A DNA stretch of 64,000 bases, from positions 1,550,001 to 1,614,000 of the forward strand of contig NZ_CP157968.1 of NCBI RefSeq assembly GCF_040215725.1, given 5' to 3'. The notes below the pieces were generated by a model. The model had not been told where the DNA came from and searched no databases. It was given only the letters and a program-made list of their open reading frames with translations. Source of the stretch: Rhizobium sp. ZPR4. Lineage in GTDB: Bacteria > Pseudomonadota > Alphaproteobacteria > Rhizobiales > Rhizobiaceae. Made by a program: the position numbers and the translations under genes. The first letter of the stretch is position 1, and every line of letters begins with the position of its first letter. Of this stretch, positions 62,425 to 64,000 are shown piece by piece.

Positions 62425-63333
62425 GTGCTTTTCCATCCAGACAGACTTTCATTCGGCATTGTCCTGCCGGCGCAAACGAGAACTGCAGCCGACATACAGT
62501 TCGATACTCAGCTCGGTATCGCAGCCCAAGCCGACAAATTGGGTTTCGATGCGCTGTGGGTGAGGGATGTTCCGCTTAACAGCGAAAGCTATCCCGATCC
62601 GATCGGGCATGCCGATCCGTGGGTCTTCCTCGGAGCCTTGGCCGCGTCCACATCCAAGATAGCGCTGGCGACGGGCGCGATCGTGTTGCCTTTGCGGCAT
62701 CCGCTCCATATCGCCAAGGCCGCGCTATCCGTCGCCTCCGTGTCGAAAGGTCGGTTCGTCCTCGGTCTCGGTTCGGGAGACCGGCCGAGCGAATATGACG
62801 TTTTCGGAGAGGATATCGAGAACCGCAAGGCGCTCTTTCAATCGCATTGGGAACGCCTCGCCGCTGCGCTCAGTCCGGATCAGAAGGTCGTCGATGCAAG
62901 CGATCGCGTGCGAAACGAGTTCGCCATTAGGCCCGCGCTGCAACAACCACCCATTCCCATGGTGGCGGTGGGTTCATCGTCGCAATCCCTCGAATGGATC
63001 GCCCGTCAGGCGACAGCCTGGATGACCTACTACCGCCCGCTACCCGTACAGAAAGACCGGTTGGCGCTTTGGCACAATGCTCAGGCTAAGGTAACCAAGG
63101 ATTTTCGCGGCTTCGGCCAGTCCATGGTCCTGGAACTGCTCGATAAGCCTCAGGCCTCCTATGAGGAGATCAATCTCGGCGGCAGAACCGGCAGGCGAGG
63201 GCTGGTCGACGCCTTGTCGGCGATGCGTGCAGCAGGCATTCATCACGTCGCCTTCAATCTTGTCGCGCAGGGGCGCCCGCCCGGGGAAACCATGGAGGAG
63301 ATAGCCACGGATATTCTGCCGGCCATGCGATAG
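62425..63333 (+). CDS. LLM-class (luciferase-like) flavin oxidoreductase
   Basis: 302 residues. FDTQLGIAAQADKLGFDALWVRDVPL and RFVLGLGSGDRPSEYDVFGED are typical of the TIGR03571-type LLM oxidoreductases, with a conserved Arg/His flavin pocket (PLRHPLHIAKA). Flavin-dependent monooxygenase or reductase of unknown substrate. Cytosolic. Confidence 0.9.
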   Translation: MLFHPDRLSFGIVLPAQTRTAADIQFDTQLGIAAQADKLGFDALWVRDVPLNSESYPDPIGHADPWVFLGALAASTSKIALATGAIVLPLRHPLHIAKAALSVASVSKGRFVLGLGSGDRPSEYDVFGEDIENRKALFQSHWERLAAALSPDQKVVDASDRVRNEFAIRPALQQPPIPMVAVGSSSQSLEWIARQATAWMTYYRPLPVQKDRLALWHNAQAKVTKDFRGFGQSMVLELLDKPQASYEEINLGGRTGRRGLVDALSAMRAAGIHHVAFNLVAQGRPPGETMEEIATDILPAMR

Positions 63334-63442
63334 CTTCAGCGAATTGCCCTCGATGGTGGCGTCATGGAAATCATGTCCATGGGACGCTGGCTTTTGCAGC
63401 CCTTGCCACCTATCTTTCCGCTGAAACCAAAAAGGGCCGACT

Positions 63443-64000
63443 TTGCTTCTCGAAATTTCCATCGTCATCATTCTTACCCTCCTTAACGGCGTGCTTGCCA
63501 TGTCGGAATTGGCGATCGTCTCATCCCGTCCAGCCCGCCTGAAGGTGCTTTCCGACCAAGGCAGCAGAGGTGCGACCATGGCGATGAAGTTGGCCGAGGA
63601 ACCGGGCCGCTTCCTTTCAACGGTGCAGATCGGCATCACGCTCGTCGGCGTCCTGTCCGGCGCGTTCTCGGGCGCCACGCTCGGCGCTCGGCTGTCGGGC
63701 TGGCTTGCCACGCAAGGTCTTTCGGTCGCAGCCGCCGACGCCATCGGCGTCGGTTCCGTCGTGGTCGCCATTACCTATCTATCGTTGATCATCGGCGAGC
63801 TCGTTCCGAAGCAGGTCGCTCTGCGGGCGCCGGAAGCAGTCGCCAGCAAGGTCGCGCCGGCCATGGTGTTTCTTTCCCGGGCCGCAGCGCCGCTCGTCTG
63901 GTTGCTCGACATCTCGGGACGGCTGGTTCTGAGTGCGCTCGGCCAATCCGGCAAGGCCGCGGACGGCGTCAGCGACGAGGAAATCAAGACGGTTCTCGCG
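63443..64000 (+). CDS. CNNM/DUF21 transmembrane protein (hemolysin-C-like, CorC family; 3' part outside window)
   Basis: The visible 186 residues show the DUF21 domain: LLEISIVIILTLLNGVLAMSELAIVSSR, then RFLSTVQIGITLVGVLSGAFSGATLG and IGELVPKQVALRAPE, signatures of CNNM-type proteins that move Mg or similar ions. It begins at TTG 63443 with AAGGG upstream, or at the ATG near 63499. CBS domains would follow past the end. Confidence 0.88.
   Translation, partial: MLLEISIVIILTLLNGVLAMSELAIVSSRPARLKVLSDQGSRGATMAMKLAEEPGRFLSTVQIGITLVGVLSGAFSGATLGARLSGWLATQGLSVAAADAIGVGSVVVAITYLSLIIGELVPKQVALRAPEAVASKVAPAMVFLSRAAAPLVWLLDISGRLVLSALGQSGKAADGVSDEEIKTVLA

Overview
The window is a high-GC, gene-dense alphaproteobacterial segment. 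Its content points to the Rhizobiaceae, most likely Rhizobium or a close relative: many ABC uptake operons for sugars and amides, a MocE-type ferredoxin of the kind known from rhizopine catabolism, a DUF1127 protein, a DUF992 protein, a GntR/FadR-rich regulator set and a tripartite efflux system. I see no rRNA, tRNA, CRISPR array, insertion sequence or prophage. No gene looks broken. The first gene (efflux adaptor) and the last (CNNM/DUF21 protein) run off the window.

Layout. 0-2.2 kb: efflux adaptor and NodT-type outer-membrane factor. 2.4-4.7 kb: secreted Spy/LTXXQ-like protein, a 53-residue Cys-rich protein, an AraC regulator and a DUF1127 protein. 4.9-6.1 kb: M24 peptidase with a clear terminator. 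6.1-12.2 kb: an operon on the minus strand with a FadR-type regulator, a PLP C-S lyase-like enzyme and a complete CUT1 sugar-type ABC transporter. 13.2-20.4 kb: amidohydrolase and GntR regulator, divergent from a polyamine-type ABC transporter plus hydantoin-racemase-like gene, preceded by a good sigma-54 promoter; a DUF763 gene follows. 21.8-24.2 kb: membrane PQQ glucose dehydrogenase. 24.7-28 kb: two esterases, an acetyltransferase and small proteins. 28.3-30.1 kb: diguanylate cyclase. 30.1-34.7 kb: an archaic (Csu-like) chaperone-usher pilus operon. 35-42 kb: a coupled micro-ORF and GST, a Gly-rich repeat protein, peptidase T, DUF992, a class III nucleotide cyclase and a nucleoside deoxyribosyltransferase.

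42.3-45.7 kb: an operon with an ammonia-lyase homologue that lacks the Ser-Gly of the MIO cofactor motif, an ornithine cyclodeaminase-like enzyme and a PhnD-like protein without a signal peptide. 46-53.3 kb: a sugar locus with a ribose/fructose-type ABC transporter, a ROK kinase fused to a P-loop kinase, a LacD-type aldolase, a SorC regulator and an HAD phosphatase. It reads as import, two phosphorylations and aldol cleavage.

54.4-61.8 kb is the most interesting region. It holds a ferredoxin reductase, a MocE-type Rieske ferredoxin, a LacI regulator, a membrane di-iron (sterol desaturase superfamily) oxygenase, a sugar/inositol-type binding protein, a sugar isomerase-like protein and glutathione-dependent formaldehyde dehydrogenase. 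Together they could capture a methylated polyol or sugar, demethylate it oxidatively and dispose of the formaldehyde, much as the rhizopine MocDEF system is thought to do. Three promoters in the cluster share a TGATG-N6-CATCA-like motif, which suggests one regulon.
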